The notes beneath the pieces were generated by a model. It ran no database searches. It had not been told where the DNA came from and saw only the letters and a list, made by a program, of their open reading frames with translations. DNA of 64,000 bases from NCBI GenBank assembly GCA_963704535.1, contig OY969916.1, positions 6,696,001-6,760,000 on the forward strand, read 5' to 3'. A program made the position numbers and the translations under genes. This document shows positions 16,328 to 25,029 of the stretch, piece after piece (position 1 is the first letter of the stretch; every line of letters begins with the position of its first letter). The stretch is from G963704535 sp963704535 (GTDB lineage: Bacteria > Chloroflexota > Chloroflexia > Chloroflexales > Roseiflexaceae).

Positions 16328-17704
16328 TCAGTGGTCGGCGCCCAGGTGCGCCAGCATCGCGGCCCCGGTCTTGATGCCCATGATGAACCGCTCGACCTCC
16401 AGGTTCTCGTTGGGCGCGTGGTTGGCCTCGTCGGCGTTGGCGTAGGGTACCACGAACGCCGGCACGCCCAGGATCTTGGTGAAGACGTAGTCGGGCAGGC
16501 TGCCGCCCAGCGCCGGCACCAGCAGCGGCTCCTGGCCCTGCGCCGCGATGATGCCCTGGCGGAGCGGCTCGGCGAACGGCGAGTCGAGCGGGGTCTTGGA
16601 GGGGTCCATCGAGCCCTGGCGGATGAACTCGACGCCGGGCGCGTGGCGCCGTACGTGCGCCTCAACCTTGGCGAAGATCTCCTCGGCGGTCTGCGCCTCG
16701 ACCAGGCGGATGTCGCACTTGGCGACGGCCTCGTGCGGCAGCACGGTCTTCGAGCCTGGCCCGGCGTAGCCGCCGTGGAGCCCGTTGATCGTCAGGGTCG
16801 GCCAGGCCGACAGCCGCTCGGCGAAGGGACGCTCGCGCGGCTCGTCCAGCTCGCGCAGGTCCAGTGAGCGCATGACCTCCGCGACGTCGATCGGCAGCCG
16901 GTCGAGCGCCGCCCGCTCCAGCGCGGTCTGCGGCGTGATGCTCTCGTAGAAGCCATCGATCGTGATCTCGCCGCGCTGGTTCTTCATCGTCGCCAGCAGG
17001 TGGACCAGGGTCCAGATCGGGTTGGGCGCCACGCCGCCCCAGTTCCCGGAGTGGAGGTCGCGGTTGGCGCCGCGGGCGCGCAGCTCGAACGAGACGATCC
17101 CGCGCACGCCGAAGAGGATGCACGAGCGCCCGCTCTCGTGGACCGGGCCGTCGGCGGTGATCACCAGGTCGGCGCGCAGGGCGTCGCGGTGCTCGCGCAC
17201 GAAGCCTGGCATGCGCGGGCTGCCGATCTCCTCCTCGCCTTCGAGCAGCACCTTGACGTTGCAGGGTAGCTGGCCGCGGCAGGCCAGCAGCGACTCGATC
17301 GCCAGGATTTGCGCCAGGTGCTGGCCCTTGTTGTCGCCCACGCCGCGGCCGTAGAGGCGGCCGTCGCGGATCTGCGGCTCGAAGGGCGGCGAGACCCAGG
17401 CGTCGAGCGGGTCGGGCGGCTGGACGTCGTAGTGGCCGTAGAGCAGCACCGTCGGCGCGCCGGGCGCATCGTCGCGCTGTCCCAGCACCATGGGCCAGCC
17501 GGCGGTCGGGATGATCCGGGCCTGGAGCCCCAGTCGGTCGATCACCCCGGCGATATACTCGGCCACCTCGGCGATACCCAGGCCGTGCGCGCTGATGCTG
17601 GGCCGGCGAACGTAGTCGATCAGCCGGTCGATAAACTCCTGGCGGTGGCTATCGACGTAGCCGAAGACGTCGGCCAGGTCGGGCGCCGGGGAAGCATCGG
17701 TCAT
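16328..17704 (-). CDS. M20-family dipeptidase / metallohydrolase
   Basis: A 458-residue zinc peptidase of the M20 (CNDP/PepV-like) group. Motifs in order: the first metal ligand in LLYGHYDVQPPDP, RLYGRGVGDNKGQHLA (bridging Asp), LLEGEEEIGSP (catalytic Glu pair), VHESGRSCILFGVRG, the dimerisation-domain signature DLHSGNWGG, and the late His region ANADEANHAPNENLEV. It hydrolyses short peptides or related amide bonds; it could release glutamate from gamma-glutamyl conjugates made by the neighbouring ligase, but that is speculation. The last codons and stop lie inside a word-repeat tract (GGTCGGCGGTCGGTGGTCAG), which may have set the C-terminus. Confidence 0.9.
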   Translation of the reverse strand: MTDASPAPDLADVFGYVDSHRQEFIDRLIDYVRRPSISAHGLGIAEVAEYIAGVIDRLGLQARIIPTAGWPMVLGQRDDAPGAPTVLLYGHYDVQPPDPLDAWVSPPFEPQIRDGRLYGRGVGDNKGQHLAQILAIESLLACRGQLPCNVKVLLEGEEEIGSPRMPGFVREHRDALRADLVITADGPVHESGRSCILFGVRGIVSFELRARGANRDLHSGNWGGVAPNPIWTLVHLLATMKNQRGEITIDGFYESITPQTALERAALDRLPIDVAEVMRSLDLRELDEPRERPFAERLSAWPTLTINGLHGGYAGPGSKTVLPHEAVAKCDIRLVEAQTAEEIFAKVEAHVRRHAPGVEFIRQGSMDPSKTPLDSPFAEPLRQGIIAAQGQEPLLVPALGGSLPDYVFTKILGVPAFVVPYANADEANHAPNENLEVERFIMGIKTGAAMLAHLGADH

Positions 17705-17726
17705 GGGAGCGCTCCTCTCTATGCGT

Positions 17727-17877
17727 GACAGTTGTCAGTTGTCAGTTGTTCAGCTCTTGGTTCTTCGTCGTTCGGTGGGGGCGAACACGAGGTTCGCCCT
17801 TACGTTCGGTGGGGGGCGAACACGAGGTTCGCCCTTACGTTCGGTGGTTCTCGGTTCTTGGTTCTTTGTTCTTTGTT
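17727..17877. repeat. Cluster of word repeats and a duplicated 37-bp hairpin unit
   Basis: Tandem TGTCAGT words (17729-17748), then two direct copies of a unit with the stem GGGCGAACACGAGGTTCGCCC (about 17774-17840), then GGTTCTNGGTTCTT/TTTGTTC words to 17877. It separates the M20 peptidase and DinB-like genes. Confidence 0.8.
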
Positions 17878-18354
17878 CTAGCCCTGGGCGGCGAGCGTGC
17901 GCGTGATCTGGTCGATGTGGCCCTCGCCGTGGGCGGCGTAGAGCCGCAGTTGGTCGGCCAGCGTGACGGCGCCGTGGTCCGGGTGGAACCCGGCCCGCTC
18001 CCACGCCTCTTCCGGCAGGTGCTCCCAGAAAACGACCCAGCGCGCGTGCAGGCTCTTGAGCAGCGCCAGCGAGACCGCGACATCGGCGCCCTGCGCGTCG
18101 GCGAAGGTGGCCCAGCGGTCCTGGTCGTAGGGCTTGAGCGGCGGGTTGTCCTCGGTCGCGATCAGCTTGCAGCGGATGTAGCTGTTCATATGCGAGTCGG
18201 CCAGGTGATGAACATTCTGCGCGACCGACCACTCGCCGGCCAGGGCGTGGGCCGTGAGCTGCTCGGCGGTGAGCCGCGCTACGATCGCCTCGACCTGGGC
18301 CGGCAGCGCGCGGAATTTTTCGATCAGGGCCTGGCGTTGCTCGGTTGTCGGCAT
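17878..18354 (-). CDS. DinB-like (YfiT family) protein
   Basis: A 158-residue four-helix-bundle protein of the DinB/YfiT superfamily. The pattern EWSVAQNVHHLADSHMNSY supplies the first metal-type His, and LRLYAAHGEGHIDQI the C-terminal paired His residues; together these form the usual metal triad. Family members include putative metal-dependent thiol transferases, so a detoxification role is possible but unproven. The start at 18354 is preferred because GGAG lies eight bases upstream; an ATG at 18366 would add four residues without a ribosome site. Confidence 0.85.
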   Translation of the reverse strand: MPTTEQRQALIEKFRALPAQVEAIVARLTAEQLTAHALAGEWSVAQNVHHLADSHMNSYIRCKLIATEDNPPLKPYDQDRWATFADAQGADVAVSLALLKSLHARWVVFWEHLPEEAWERAGFHPDHGAVTLADQLRLYAAHGEGHIDQITRTLAAQG

Positions 18355-18456
18355 AGGGTGCTCCATTTCTGTGATATGCTGTTTCCGTGCGCTATGGTAA
18401 CATATACCTACGCTAGCTCGCAGAGTAGCAGCCAGAACAAGCACAAGGAGCTTACA

Positions 18457-19595
18457 ATGCTAGAGAGCCAGCCGATCAACTCACGGCTCTTTGAGGAAGC
18501 TACCGATGGAGCGATAGAAGCAAGTGATGAGTGTTTGCAATTGAGCAAGGCGCTGCTTCTGGATGCCCTCCAGCGAATGAAGCAAGCGGGCACGATCCAT
18601 GCGCTGCGCCGAGAAATGATCGCCCTTAAGGATGAGGTGTTCAATTCGGATAGTTCGATCAGATCAAACCTTGCAGATGGTGACATCGTAGAGTTTGCGA
18701 ATGACCATCTCCAGGGCGATTTTGACCAGATTGTCGCGGCCCAAACGATTGAGCGGGCGCTCTATTACATAGACAGGCTCATTAAGAGCACCACTGAAGT
18801 CAAGGCGAACTCCATCAATGATTTGAATCTCAACAGGTGGAAAGAGTATGACGATATTTACGTCGACAGCCTCTGGATGATCGATCGGCGGGAGAGTTCG
18901 GGAGTTCACACCGCTGGCTACTGGGGCAACTTTATTCCGCAGATCCCGAACCAGATGATGAAAAGATATACGAAGAAAGGCGAATGGGTCCTAGATACCT
19001 TTGCCGGCTCCGGCACGACACTTATCGAAGGCCAAAGATGGGACGCAACACGATCGGGAATGAGCTACAAGCAGATGTCGCAGCAAACGCCCGTGATCTT
19101 GTCGCATCTGAGCCGAACAATCACAATGTTATTGCCCATATCGCCGTCGGGGATAGTGCTACGATCGACTATCGTGCTTTGCTAGAGGAATATGGCCGAA
19201 ACTCAGTGCAGTTGGTCATGATGCACCCGCCGTACTACGATATTATCAAGTTCAGCGAAGATTCGCGCGACCTGTCGAATGCTGCCTCGGTAGATTTATT
19301 CCTGGAGATGATGGGCAGGGTGCTCGATAATGCCGCGCCGGTACTGGACAAGGGGCGCTATCTCGCGCTTGTGATCGGAGACAAGTATGCGAAAGGAGAG
19401 TGGATACCGCTGGGCTTCTTAACGATGAATGAAGTCCTGAAGCGCGGTTTCATGTTGAAAAGCATCGTCGTCAAGAACTTTGAAGAGACGACTGGTAAAC
19501 GACAACAGCGGGAGTTGTGGAAGTACCGCGCCTTAGTTGGTGGCTTCTACCTCTTCAAACACGAGTATATTTTCGTTTTCAAGAAACAAGACTGA
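18457..19595 (+). pseudogene. DNA N4/N6 methyltransferase, frameshifted
   Basis: An orphan DNA methyltransferase in two frames. The first frame (from 18457, GGAG site upstream) has a helical N-terminal region, then GYWGNFIPQIPNQMMKRY and motif I DTFAGSGTTLIEGQR. Near 19039 the frame changes: the second frame continues with MGRNTIGNELQADVAANA, the catalytic motif IV HPPYYDI and a C-terminal KSIVVKNFEET ... YLFKHEYIFVFK. Insertion of one base at about 19037-19041 would restore one 380-residue protein. No endonuclease gene is adjacent. The gene is clearly AT-richer than its neighbours, indicating recent acquisition. The target sequence is unknown. Confidence 0.82.
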
Positions 19596-19708
19596 GAAAC
19601 GGCCTGAAAAGGTTGATTTGTCACTTGTCGTTCGTGGTGGAGAGGGATTCTTGGGGGCTCCCCCGCCTGTGTTGGGCGGCACGGCATTTAGCTTTACAGA
19701 TCGCGGTC

Positions 19709-19945
19709 TTATGCGGCTTGTAGAAGGACTTCCTGAACTGATTGTGGTAAATCAATCGGCACGAAATAAGCTGCCGGGTAGAGGTAATCTTCGCCGGATT
19801 CATCAATAATCCGCAGATAGTGATACCGGGCGGCATCAGCATCCGGCAGAACCTGATAGATTTTCCGCACTTCTAGGGCTGCGGGATACTCTGTATTCGC
19901 GATACAGATGGCGAAGCGCGGCTCAGTTGCTATCATCTGCGTCAT
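19709..19945 (-). CDS. Small conserved protein, second gene of a two-gene cassette
   Basis: A 78-residue protein starting MTQMIATEPRFAICIANTEY and ending in PQSVQEVLLQAA. The segment ALEVRKIYQVLPDADAARY followed by RIIDESGEDYLYP matches a small family I recall from cyanobacteria and Chloroflexota, usually annotated only as hypothetical. It begins three bases after the stop of the upstream small gene, so the two are almost surely co-transcribed. No known function; a toxin-antitoxin-like role is a hypothesis from size and arrangement only. Confidence 0.7.
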   Translation of the reverse strand: MTQMIATEPRFAICIANTEYPAALEVRKIYQVLPDADAARYHYLRIIDESGEDYLYPAAYFVPIDLPQSVQEVLLQAA

Positions 19946-19948
19946 CGG

Positions 19949-20182
19949 CTAATCCAGAAATCGCTTAATCTTGTGCTCCTGCGGGCCAATTCCGGTTGCC
20001 TCGTACCAGTGGAGTTCGGCTGTGCGTACCGTTCCATCGGCCAGCAGTAGTGTGGCGATCCCTTTACGTTTCCGCCAGCGACCACGTCCATATTGTTTCC
20101 GCAAGCGCGCAACCTCACGAATACCACGATTGATCGCAATCGTCTCGACCTCAGTGATGTCGCTGACGATAGTAAAGCGCAT
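19949..20182 (-). CDS. Small basic conserved protein, first gene of a two-gene cassette
   Basis: A 77-residue basic protein. It begins MRFTIVSDITEVETIAINRG, has a Lys/Arg-rich centre (RLRKQYGRGRWRKRKG) and the segment LADGTVRTAELHWYEATGIG. The basic middle suggests nucleic-acid contact. It is the promoter-proximal gene of a pair with the 78-residue gene, separated by three bases. I recall the same pair side by side in cyanobacterial genomes, always without assigned function. It lies in the AT-richer patch with the broken methyltransferase. Confidence 0.7.
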   Translation of the reverse strand: MRFTIVSDITEVETIAINRGIREVARLRKQYGRGRWRKRKGIATLLLADGTVRTAELHWYEATGIGPQEHKIKRFLD

Positions 20183-20284
20183 ACGCCCTCAACGTTCCAG
20201 CACACCACCTTACGAGACACGGACTCGGTGTCGCGGCATTATTGTACCACGTCTATGGCAGAGGAGCGGATGAGCGGTGGACTA

Positions 20285-21217
20285 CTAGTCCTCGCTCCGT
20301 GCTGGCCGGCTCACCGCCGCCCGCCGCCCGACCGCGACGCTGGCCACCACCGCTAGCGCGGCGCCCACCGTCAGCGCCGTGAGCGGCTCGCCCAGCAGCA
20401 GCGCCGAGGCCACGATCGTCAGGAACGGCTGGAGGAGCTGGACCTGCCCGACCCGCGCGATGCCACCCATTGCCAGCCCGCGATACCAGGCGAAGAACGC
20501 TAGGAGTTGGCTGATGACGGCGACATACCCGAAGCCGAGCCAGGCGGCCGGTGGGGCGGCCAGCCCAGTCTGAAACGCCACGATTACCACCGGCACGGCC
20601 ACAACCGGCGCGGCCAGGACCAGCGCCCAGCAGATCACCTGCCACCCGCCCATCTCGCGCGCCAGGCGCCCGCCCTCGGCGTAGCCAAGCGCTGCGGCGG
20701 CCACCCCGCCCAGCAGCGCCAGGTCGGCCATCTGAAGCTGCCCGGCGCCCATGCTGGCCGCGAAGCCCACCACCACCAGACTGCCGATGGCGCTCGCGGC
20801 CCAGAACCCACGCGACGGCCGCTCACCGGCGCGCAGCATCGCGGCAAATGAGGTCGCCAGCGGCATCAGGCCCAGCACGATCGCGCCGTGGGCGGCCGGC
20901 ACCCGGCGCAGCGCCCACGCCGACAGAAACGGGAAGCCCAGGATCACCCCGGCGGCCACGATCGCCAACCCGCCGAGCTGCGCGCGCGACGGCCGGCGCT
21001 GGCGCGTAGCCCACAGGAGCGCCGCCGCCAGCACCGCCGCCACCAGCGCGCGCCCCAGGCCGACCACCGTCGGGTCGAGGTACGTGACGGCGACGCGCGT
21101 GGCCGGCAGCGTCAGGCTGAAGCCGAGCACGCCCAGGAAGCCGTAGCCCAGCCCGATCAGCTCCTGGTCGACGGGCCAGGTCTTGCGGGCCTTTACATCC
21201 TGCTGTGATTGGAGCAT
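20285..21217 (-). CDS. EamA/DMT-family transporter
   Basis: A 310-residue drug/metabolite transporter with ten predicted helices in two EamA repeats. Signals include the first helix GLGYGFLGVLGFSLTLPATR, the EamA-type WALRRVPAAHGAIVLGLMPL and the second-repeat AFFAWYRGLAMGGIARVGQVQLLQP ... ALLLGEPLTALTVG (read in short pieces). It probably exports amino acids or other small metabolites. The start at 21217 has an AGAGGGA site; upstream in-frame codons translate the dispersed 115-bp element. No obvious operon partner. Confidence 0.88.
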   Translation of the reverse strand: MLQSQQDVKARKTWPVDQELIGLGYGFLGVLGFSLTLPATRVAVTYLDPTVVGLGRALVAAVLAAALLWATRQRRPSRAQLGGLAIVAAGVILGFPFLSAWALRRVPAAHGAIVLGLMPLATSFAAMLRAGERPSRGFWAASAIGSLVVVGFAASMGAGQLQMADLALLGGVAAAALGYAEGGRLAREMGGWQVICWALVLAAPVVAVPVVIVAFQTGLAAPPAAWLGFGYVAVISQLLAFFAWYRGLAMGGIARVGQVQLLQPFLTIVASALLLGEPLTALTVGAALAVVASVAVGRRAAVSRPARSED

Positions 21218-21292
21218 GAATCCCTCTTTTTCTATAACCGGAGTTACGCGGTCCTCTACCAAGCTTGGTTTTAGCCTTCGGCAGAGCGGTAC

Positions 21293-22537
21293 GGTAGCGC
21301 CCCACTCAACCGTGGTTGGGATCATGTTGATACCGCCGGTCTTTGCTTGGGTGGCCGCCCGCGCCGTTTGGGTGGCACCCAGGGCGGGGGTGGCACCTGG
21401 TAGGTGAGCAGTTCAGCCATCGTCCATTGATGATCACTCAATCCGGCCGCCATCGCCGGCGTTCGTTCCTTCCACTTCAGTCGGGCATCACTTGGCGCCT
21501 GCTCACGGAGCGTGTCATGAGACCAGCAGAAGTTGTAACAGCTCCCTACCAGCCACATCCCAGCGTTGAGCAAACTCTCGGTGTGAGCAATCGCCCTGCC
21601 ACGCCGCACCAAGCAGGCCAGCGAACTGCGAAACGTGGCGTTCAAGCGTTCAATGTAGGAGGTGTTGATATCCGTCCCAGTGCCAGTCGCCTCCAGCACC
21701 GCCGTGATGGCGACCTGGCTGCCCTGAACAATCCGCCGCTTCACACCGCTGAGGCGACGCTGGCGTAGTGCTTGATGAGCTGTCCAATCAGCAATCCCTC
21801 CTCCGCTTCCAGACGAGGTCTGCCGGCCTTACCAGTCGGCACACCGCCGCCGAAACACCTTGCGAAAGGCACTGACGTAGCTGCTCAGGTCGTCCACACA
21901 GACCAGGATTGCCGTCGTCAGAGCGCACCCTCGCACCTGCTCGACCAGCGCTGTGATCAGATGACGGTCGCGATGCACACTGATGGCACCACCCAGCCAC
22001 AAGCGCGATGGCGCGGCCATCGCCATTGCTTGCCAAACCTTGCTTCCGACCACTTTCACCCACAGTTCGTCGGCTTGTACGTGTTGGAGGTCGATCTGGC
22101 CCTGCTGGACCAGATGCTGGTGAAGCTGCTGAGAGTGCTGGCCGGCACGTCGCAACCAGCTCGCGACCGTACGCTCATCCAGGCCAAAGGCTGCCTGAGT
22201 AGCCTGGGTCGGACAGCCATGCGTAAGCAGGGTCAACACAATCGTGACCAGATCGACCGCCAGCCTCAGACGATAGAATGGCGTGCCAGTCGTAGCGGCG
22301 AAGGTTTTGCCACAAGTGCTACAGCGATAGCGGCGCTCCTTCTGGCTATGGATCGTAATATTGCCCTGGCCCACTTGGCCCCTTGCCGGGCAGTCCAGGT
22401 TATGGCAGAATTGTGCCATTGGGTTCATCTTGGTCCTCCATACGACGAGAGGTGCAAGCCTCGCCGTATAGAATGCCAGATGAGCCCTGTTTTTTCAAGT
22501 GCTGGACCCTTCGACCACGGTTGAAGGGGGTGCTACC
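21293..22537 (-). mobile_element. IS1-family insertion sequence, 1245 bp, decayed
   Basis: The element has terminal inverted repeats of about 24 bp: left end GGTAGCGCCCCACTCAACCG, right end (reverse) GGTAGCACCCCCTTCAACCG, 3 mismatches over 24 bases. It is flanked by an exact 8-bp target duplication AGCGGTAC at 21285-21292 and 22538-22545. The GGT-start TIR and 8-9 bp duplication fit the IS1 family. It is inserted in a dispersed 115-bp element whose uninterrupted paralogue is at 13300-13415, where the two halves are joined at the equivalent TGGTAC. Confidence 0.93.
21322..22428 (-). pseudogene. IS1-family transposase, two frameshifts
   Basis: The N-terminal frame (from 22428) has a zinc-binding segment CHNLDCPARG ... 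YRCSTCGKTFA, a HTH (CPTQATQAAFGLDERTVASW) and the first catalytic region QADELWVKVVG with SVHRDRHL. Its frame ends at a premature TAA near 21829 after FRKVFRRR. The next ~75 bases read on in another frame (VPTGKAGRPRLEAEEG, LLIGQLIKHYA), and a second shift near 21752 returns to the frame carrying KRRIVQGSQVAITAV, TDINTSYIERLNATF and SLLNAGMWLVGSCYNF. The two breaks are far from the usual IS1 insA-insB' programmed site, so the element is probably inactive. Confidence 0.9.
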
Positions 22538-22545
22538 AGCGGTAC

Positions 22546-22771
22546 TGTTTCTTCCTTTTATCGACGATTTTCGCCCGGTCGGGCGAAAATCGTCGATAAA
22601 AAGAGGTGAAGTACCTTGCTGCCGCAGGCAACAGCAGCGTTGCGGATGCCACCGCGCGCCTGATCTATGGTTCTTGTGCGCGCCACGAATAAGCCTACTA
22701 TCGATGACGGTTGCGCGACAGGGACAAATGCCCTATTCTAGCAGGACATTGTTGTCAGAGGAACATTCTTT
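22546..22771. other. Right half of the dispersed element and MOSC gene leader
   Basis: 22546-22615 continues the 115-bp element (TTCTTCCTTTTATCGACG; hairpin CGATTTTCGCCC-GGTC-GGGCGAAAATCG). From 22616 to the MOSC start there is unremarkable sequence; the AGAGGAACATTCTTT just before the ATG at 22772 supplies a ribosome site. Confidence 0.7.
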
Positions 22772-23251
22772 ATGGACTCTCAATCGCGAACCGGCCGCGT
22801 CGTCCAGATCAACGTCAACCCGGACGGCGGCGTGCCGAAGCACCGCGTCTCCAGCGCTGTGGTCACGGTGGGCGGCGTGGCCGGCGACAAGCAGCGGCTC
22901 CGGCGCTTTCACGGCGGGCCCACGCGCGCCGTCTCGCTGTACTCCTATGAGCATATCGAGGCGCTACAGGCCGAGGGGCACGCAATTACCCCCGGCAGCA
23001 CTGGCGAGAACCTGACGATCGGCGGGCTCGATTGGGCGTCGCTCCGGGCCGGCACCCGGCTGCGGATCGGCCAGCGGCTGCGGATCGAGATCACCGGCTA
23101 CGCCGCCCCGTGCAGCAACATCGCCGGCTCCTTCAAAGATGGCGTGTTCAAGCGCATCTCGCACAAAGTCAATCCTGGCTGGAGCCGTCTCTACGCGCGT
23201 GTGCTTGAGGAAGGGAGCGTGTCCGAGGGCGACCTGGTCGAGGCGGAGTGA
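22772..23251 (+). CDS. MOSC-domain protein
   Basis: A 159-residue protein consisting of a single MOSC domain (molybdenum cofactor sulfurase C-terminal fold). The diagnostic motifs are FHGGPTRAVSLYSYE, GSTGENLTI and the conserved cysteine in YAAPCSNIAGSF, which in this family carries or accepts sulfur for Moco or related metal-sulfur chemistry. Stand-alone MOSC proteins of this size resemble YiiM-like enzymes without the ferredoxin part. The start at 22772 follows an AGAGGAAC site. It has no molybdenum enzyme next to it. Confidence 0.9.
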   Translation: MDSQSRTGRVVQINVNPDGGVPKHRVSSAVVTVGGVAGDKQRLRRFHGGPTRAVSLYSYEHIEALQAEGHAITPGSTGENLTIGGLDWASLRAGTRLRIGQRLRIEITGYAAPCSNIAGSFKDGVFKRISHKVNPGWSRLYARVLEEGSVSEGDLVEAE

Positions 23252-23317
23252 TTAGAGATAAGGGATTAGAGATTGCTCGCCGCGTTCCAATCTCTAATCT
23301 CTAATCTCTAATCCCCT
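23250..23317. repeat. Word-repeat hairpin (GATTAGAGAT type)
   Basis: ATTAGAGATAAGGGATTAGAG faces three TAATCTCT words across a GCTCGCCGCGTTCCA centre, filling the whole gap between the convergent MOSC and cdd genes. It could fold as a transcript-ending hairpin for both. Confidence 0.85.
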
Positions 23318-23726
23318 AGTGAGGCGGCAGCAACTCGGCGCTAAACCCGCCGGGCAGCAGCGCCTCGGGCGAGGTCAGCAGCAGAGCGTCGGCCAGGTTG
23401 GCCAGCACCACCGTGCAGCGCGGCGCCAACTCAAAGATCACCTGCCGGCAGGTGCCGCAGGGGCTGACAGGGCCGGCGGTATCGCCAGCGACCGCCAGGG
23501 CCAGGATCTCGCGCTCGCCGGCCGCGTAGGCGCTCAGAAGCGCGACGCGCTCGGCGCAGACGCACGCCGGGTAGGCCGCGTTCTCGATATTGCAGCCGGG
23601 GAAGATGCGCCCCGAGGCCGTGAGCACCGCCGCGCCGACCGCGAAGCGCGAGTACGGGCAGTACGCGCGCTGGCGCGCTTCCCGCGCCGCCGCCACCAGC
23701 GCGGCGTAATCAGGTTGCGTCTTCAT
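23316..23726 (-). CDS. cdd: Cytidine deaminase
   Basis: A 136-residue homotetrameric-type deaminase converting cytidine and deoxycytidine to uridine forms in pyrimidine salvage. YCPYSRFAVGAAV and GCNIENAAYPACVCAERVA hold the first zinc cysteine (Cys57) and proton-shuttle Glu59; PCGTCRQVIFEL holds the zinc pair Cys90/Cys93. Length matches the short-form family. Its start lies 17 bases inside the 3' end of the CorC/HlyC-type gene, so the two are translationally coupled. Confidence 0.95.
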   Translation of the reverse strand: MKTQPDYAALVAAAREARQRAYCPYSRFAVGAAVLTASGRIFPGCNIENAAYPACVCAERVALLSAYAAGEREILALAVAGDTAGPVSPCGTCRQVIFELAPRCTVVLANLADALLLTSPEALLPGGFSAELLPPH

Positions 23727-25023
23727 GCTCGACCGTTTTCTCCTCTGGCCCGTTCACTATGACCTCGTCGTTCGGCGGGTAAATCAGGCGCAGTTGGCGC
23801 GGTCGCCGTCCCTCGATCGAAAGCACGGTAATCGTCACCCCCTCGGCCGGGTGAATCTCGTCGCCGACCTCGGGCACGCGCCCTAGGCGCTCGAAGACCA
23901 CCCCGCCGATCCGGTCGGAATCCTCCGAACTCAACCGCAGCCCGGTCAGATCATTGATATCGTCGATCGGCACGCGCGCGTCGGCGATCAGCTCGCCCGC
24001 GCCGACAAACTGCACCGACGGCTCCTCGACATCATACTCGTCCTGGATATCGCCGACGATCTCCTCCAGCAGGTCCTCGATCGTCACCAGGCCGGCAGTG
24101 CCGCCATACTCGTCCACGACAACTGCCAGGTGGACTTTGCGGGTCTGGAGGTCTTTGAGCAGCGCGTCCACCTTCATCGTCTCCGGCACAAAGTGGGGCG
24201 GGCGCAGCAGTTTGGTGATCGCGATAGCGCGCTGGCCAGTGCGTAGGCTGGGCAGCAGGTCCTTGGCGTACAGGATGCCGATCACCCGATCGATCGTCTC
24301 CTCATACACCGGGATGCGCGAATGGCCGCGGCTGATCACCGCATCAAGCGCCTCGTCGAGGCTGGCGCCGGCCTCAAGCGCCACGATATCCACGCGCGGA
24401 ATCATCACCTCGCGCACCACCGTGTCGCCGAACGAGAAGATCCCCTCGATCATCTCGCGCTCGTCCGGCTCGATCAGCCCTTCCTCCTCGCCGACGTTCA
24501 CCAGCAGCAACAGCTCCTCTTCGGTGACGAGCGGAAGCTGCGGGTTGGGCTGCTTGCTAAGAACGCGGATCAGCGGGCCGGTCAGAAAGCCGAGCGCGCT
24601 GATCAGCGGCCAGAGCAGCCGGGTGATGAACGCCATCGGGCCGGCCAGGAGGTGCGCCGCGCGCGACGGGTTGCGAATCGCCAGCGCCTTCGGCAGCGCC
24701 TCGCTCAAGATCATGATCAGCAGCAGCAGCACGCCCAACGCGATCAGGCGCCACCAGCCGTCGAGCCCGCGTGTGAGCCGCATGGTGAAGGCCGTCGCAG
24801 CGATGGTCGCGGCGGCGTTGATCACCAGGATGGTGGCTTTGAAGCGATAGGGGTCGGAGAGCAGCCGCTCGACGACAGTTGCGCGGGGAGCATCTTCGTC
24901 TTGCAGCAAGTGTAGGCGATGGCGGCTGATCGAACTCAGGGCGGCGTCGACCGCCGATGTAAACGCCAGCAGCACTAGGCAGAGACCCACACCGGCCGCA
25001 ACAAGACTAGATTCAGGGTCCAC
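23710..25023 (-). CDS. CorC/HlyC (CNNM-type) membrane protein with CBS pair
   Basis: A 437-residue protein. An N-terminal DUF21 membrane domain (about 1-190: VGLCLVLLAFTSAVDAALSS; LVINAAATIAATAF; MILSEALPKALAIRNP) leads to a CBS pair (about 210-330: VREVMIPRVDIVALEAG; ISRGHSRIPVYEETIDRVIG; LAVVVDEYGGTAGLVTIEDL) and a C-terminal CorC_HlyC transporter-associated domain (DARVPIDDINDLTGL ... LGRVPEVGDEI). Family members export magnesium or other cations, gated by nucleotide at the CBS pair. It is upstream of cdd with a 17-base overlap, and downstream of prs by about 80 bases containing a GC hairpin. Confidence 0.9.
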   Translation of the reverse strand: MDPESSLVAAGVGLCLVLLAFTSAVDAALSSISRHRLHLLQDEDAPRATVVERLLSDPYRFKATILVINAAATIAATAFTMRLTRGLDGWWRLIALGVLLLLIMILSEALPKALAIRNPSRAAHLLAGPMAFITRLLWPLISALGFLTGPLIRVLSKQPNPQLPLVTEEELLLLVNVGEEEGLIEPDEREMIEGIFSFGDTVVREVMIPRVDIVALEAGASLDEALDAVISRGHSRIPVYEETIDRVIGILYAKDLLPSLRTGQRAIAITKLLRPPHFVPETMKVDALLKDLQTRKVHLAVVVDEYGGTAGLVTIEDLLEEIVGDIQDEYDVEEPSVQFVGAGELIADARVPIDDINDLTGLRLSSEDSDRIGGVVFERLGRVPEVGDEIHPAEGVTITVLSIEGRRPRQLRLIYPPNDEVIVNGPEEKTVEHEDAT

Positions 25024-25029
25024 CAGAGT

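Noticed and set aside
21322..22428. Programmed frameshift in the IS1-type transposase
   Set aside because: Two shifts are present, neither at an A-rich slippery site like that of IS1, so decay (or sequence error) is more likely than recoding.
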